Assembly (NCBI GenBank): GCA_964350895.1
Contig: CAYGMG010000028.1
Location: 1 to 35,489, forward strand
DNA length: 35,489 nucleotides
Origin: Pseudomarimonas sp964350895
GTDB lineage: Bacteria; Pseudomonadota; Gammaproteobacteria; Xanthomonadales; Xanthomonadaceae
Direction: 5' to 3'
The notes below the pieces were generated by a model. It was not told the DNA's origin and ran no database searches. It was given only the letters and a program-made list of their open reading frames with translations. The position numbers were made by a program, and so were the translations under genes. Positions within the stretch are counted from its first letter, which is position 1; the number at the start of each line of letters is the position of its first letter. Positions 33,974 to 35,489 of this stretch are shown piece after piece.

Positions 33974-34665
33974 GCGACATCGACCACGACGGTCCCTCGG
34001 CCCATGATGTGGCCAGCTATCTGCGACGGAACCCGCGTTTCCTCGGCCAGTTCCCCGATCTTGCGCTGGGGCTGGTGGTGCCGCGCGATAGTGGCCAGGC
34101 GACTTCGCTCGCCAGCTATCAACTTGAGGTGCTGCGCGACAAGAACCGCGAGCTCAACCGCCGCCTGCAGGAGCTGTTCGGCAACGCCCAGGACAACGAG
34201 CGATTGGTGGTGCGCGTGCACCAGCAGGCCCTGCTGCTGATGCGCCAGCACAGCGCGGCCGACACGTTGAAGGCGATGGCCGCCAATCTTGCCGAGGATT
34301 TCAGCGGCGACCTGGTGCAGATCCTGCTCTTCGAGCGCCCGGAAGGCATCGAGGACGACGCGCCCTGGCTGCGGGTGATCGCCCGCGGCAATGCGCGGCT
34401 GGAACCGTTCGCCGACTTCCTTGAGGCCGGTGATCCGCTCTGCGGGCGGGTCCATGAGGACAAGCTCGACCTGCTCTTCGACGCGCGCGCCGCCGAGGTG
34501 CAGTCGGTGGCCCTGCTGCCGCTCTCGCAACGCGGCCTGATGGCCATCGGCAGCCATGATGCCAACCGCTTCTTTCCCGGCATGGGCACCTTGTTCCTGC
34601 GCATGATGGCCGACAGCCTGGACGCCGCACTGGCGCGCTTCGAGGGCGCCGCGCAGGCCGGCTGA
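33970..34665 (+). CDS. DUF484 family protein
   Basis: The protein has 231 residues. VASYLRRNPRFLGQFPDLALGLVVP is the family opening, followed by a coiled-coil helix (SYQLEVLRDKNRELNRRLQELFGNAQDNERL) and a GAF-like C-terminal domain (VQILLFERPEG, SVALLPLSQRGLMAIGSHDANRF). Function is unknown. It lies between dapF and xerC, the same position as E. coli yigA, and overlaps both. Confidence 0.93.
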   Translation: MSDIDHDGPSAHDVASYLRRNPRFLGQFPDLALGLVVPRDSGQATSLASYQLEVLRDKNRELNRRLQELFGNAQDNERLVVRVHQQALLLMRQHSAADTLKAMAANLAEDFSGDLVQILLFERPEGIEDDAPWLRVIARGNARLEPFADFLEAGDPLCGRVHEDKLDLLFDARAAEVQSVALLPLSQRGLMAIGSHDANRFFPGMGTLFLRMMADSLDAALARFEGAAQAG

Positions 34666-35489
34666 TGGCCGATCCGGCGCCGCTGCAGCGCGAAGTCGAA
34701 GCCTTTCTTGCCCGGCTGGGGGTAGAGCGTCGCCTGTCGCCGCATACCCTGGTTGCCTATCGCCGAGAGATGGATGCGCTGTGCGCACTGCTCACGGCGC
34801 ATGACATCAGCAGCTGGCCGTCCGTGCCATCGGGCGTGCTGCGCCAGGCCCTGGCAGCAGCACATCGCGGTGGCCTGTCGCCACGTTCGATTCAGCGTCG
34901 GCTCTCGGCCTGGCGATCGTTCTTCGCCTTCCTGGTCGAGCAGGGCCAGCTCAACGCCAGCCCGGCGCTTGGCCTCAAGGCCCCCAAACAGGGCCGCCGG
35001 CTGCCCCAGGTACTCGACGTCGACGAGGCCAGTCAGCTGGTCGAGTTGCACGGCAATGACCCGCTGTCGCTGCGCGACCGGGCCATCCTGGAGCTGTTCT
35101 ATTCCTCTGGGCTGCGACTGTCGGAGCTGTGCGGCCTGCGCTGGATCGATGTCGACCTCGCCGCCGGCGAAGTTCGCGTGCTGGGCAAGGGGCGCAAGGT
35201 GCGCGTGGTGCCGGTCGGCAGCGCCGCGCGTGAAGCGCTGCACAGCTGGCGTGCCAGCAGTGGCGGCCCGGCCGAAGCCGCGATCTTCCCCGGCAGGCAG
35301 GGCAAGCCGCTCTCCCCGCGCGCAGTGCAGCAGCGCCTGCGCCTGCGCGCACAGGAGCAAGGCGTGTGGAAGCGCGTCCACCCGCATCTGCTCAGGCACT
35401 CCTGCGCCAGCCACCTGCTGGAATCCTCCGGCGACCTGCGCGGCGTCCAGGAACTGCTCGGCCACGCCGACATCGGCACCACCCAGATC
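34665..35489 (+). CDS. xerC: Tyrosine recombinase XerC (3' end beyond the window)
   Basis: The first 275 residues are present. XerC with XerD resolves chromosome dimers at dif. The N-terminal SAM-like domain (about 1-95) is followed by the catalytic domain with R151 (SGLRLSELCGLR), K175 (GKGRK), H241 and R244 (HPHLLRHS) and H267 (GHADI). The window stops at GTTQI, where the catalytic Tyr should be the next residue. The ATG shares one base with the DUF484 stop. Context dapF-DUF484-xerC supports XerC rather than XerD. Confidence 0.93.
   Translation, partial: MADPAPLQREVEAFLARLGVERRLSPHTLVAYRREMDALCALLTAHDISSWPSVPSGVLRQALAAAHRGGLSPRSIQRRLSAWRSFFAFLVEQGQLNASPALGLKAPKQGRRLPQVLDVDEASQLVELHGNDPLSLRDRAILELFYSSGLRLSELCGLRWIDVDLAAGEVRVLGKGRKVRVVPVGSAAREALHSWRASSGGPAEAAIFPGRQGKPLSPRAVQQRLRLRAQEQGVWKRVHPHLLRHSCASHLLESSGDLRGVQELLGHADIGTTQI

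Overview
The window is G+C-rich, almost entirely coding DNA with strong G/C preference at third codon positions. Two conserved gene orders place it in the Gammaproteobacteria: the SURF1 / SCO-like / heme A synthase / heme O synthase cluster, and the lptM-dapF-DUF484-xerC cluster. A Xanthomonadales-like lineage is the best guess, judged from gene content and base composition only.

Layout. (1) 66-3698: cytochrome c oxidase maturation. A small DUF2909 membrane protein is divergent from SURF1, a SCO-like protein, CtaA and CtaB/CyoE. (2) 3717-7334, minus strand: a likely operon running DinB-like, glnS, Cys-rich lipoprotein, CMP/dCMP-type deaminase, VOC protein, with two ATGA overlaps. (3) 7408-9043, plus strand: DUF2007 protein, glutathione S-transferase and an adenine phosphoribosyltransferase-like protein. 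(4) 9296-27092, minus strand: a 17-kb MSHA-type type IV pilus locus. In transcription order it encodes a large Ig-like lipoprotein, MshM, MshL, MshN, MshE, MshG, MshI, MshJ, MshK, a Cys-rich pilin-like protein, a prepilin, a small membrane protein, a response regulator and a histidine-kinase-like protein. A separately placed prepilin with its own terminator hairpin follows. (5) 27216-29929: an ATP-grasp (RimK/RLAN) ligase whose start overlaps that of a divergent GNAT acetyltransferase, then a UPF0316 membrane protein. (6) 30068-32182: a secreted prolyl-oligopeptidase-family peptidase, followed by a strong hairpin. (7) 32500-35489: a hypothetical protein, lptM, dapF, a DUF484 protein and xerC, which is cut by the window end just before the expected catalytic Tyr.

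The pilus locus is the most interesting part. Genes from the lipoprotein to the kinase are so tightly packed (overlaps of 1-8 nt, gaps of at most 19 nt) that they look like one transcript. It has the core MSHA assembly machine: a PilB-type ATPase with a c-di-GMP-binding N-terminal motif, a PilC-type platform, PilMN/O/P-like alignment proteins, a secretin and an ExeA-like ATPase. Apart from a possible MshA-type major pilin (9296-9946), I recognise no mshB/C/D/O/P/Q-type genes. The locus instead carries a different pilin pair, an invasin-like outer-membrane lipoprotein with Ca-binding-type loops, and a PrsK/PrsR-like two-component pair. In that pair the kinase ATP-binding domain looks degenerate and the regulator lacks an AAA+ domain. 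This suggests a pilus/adhesion system with an unusual built-in signalling pair; function is inferred from sequence alone.
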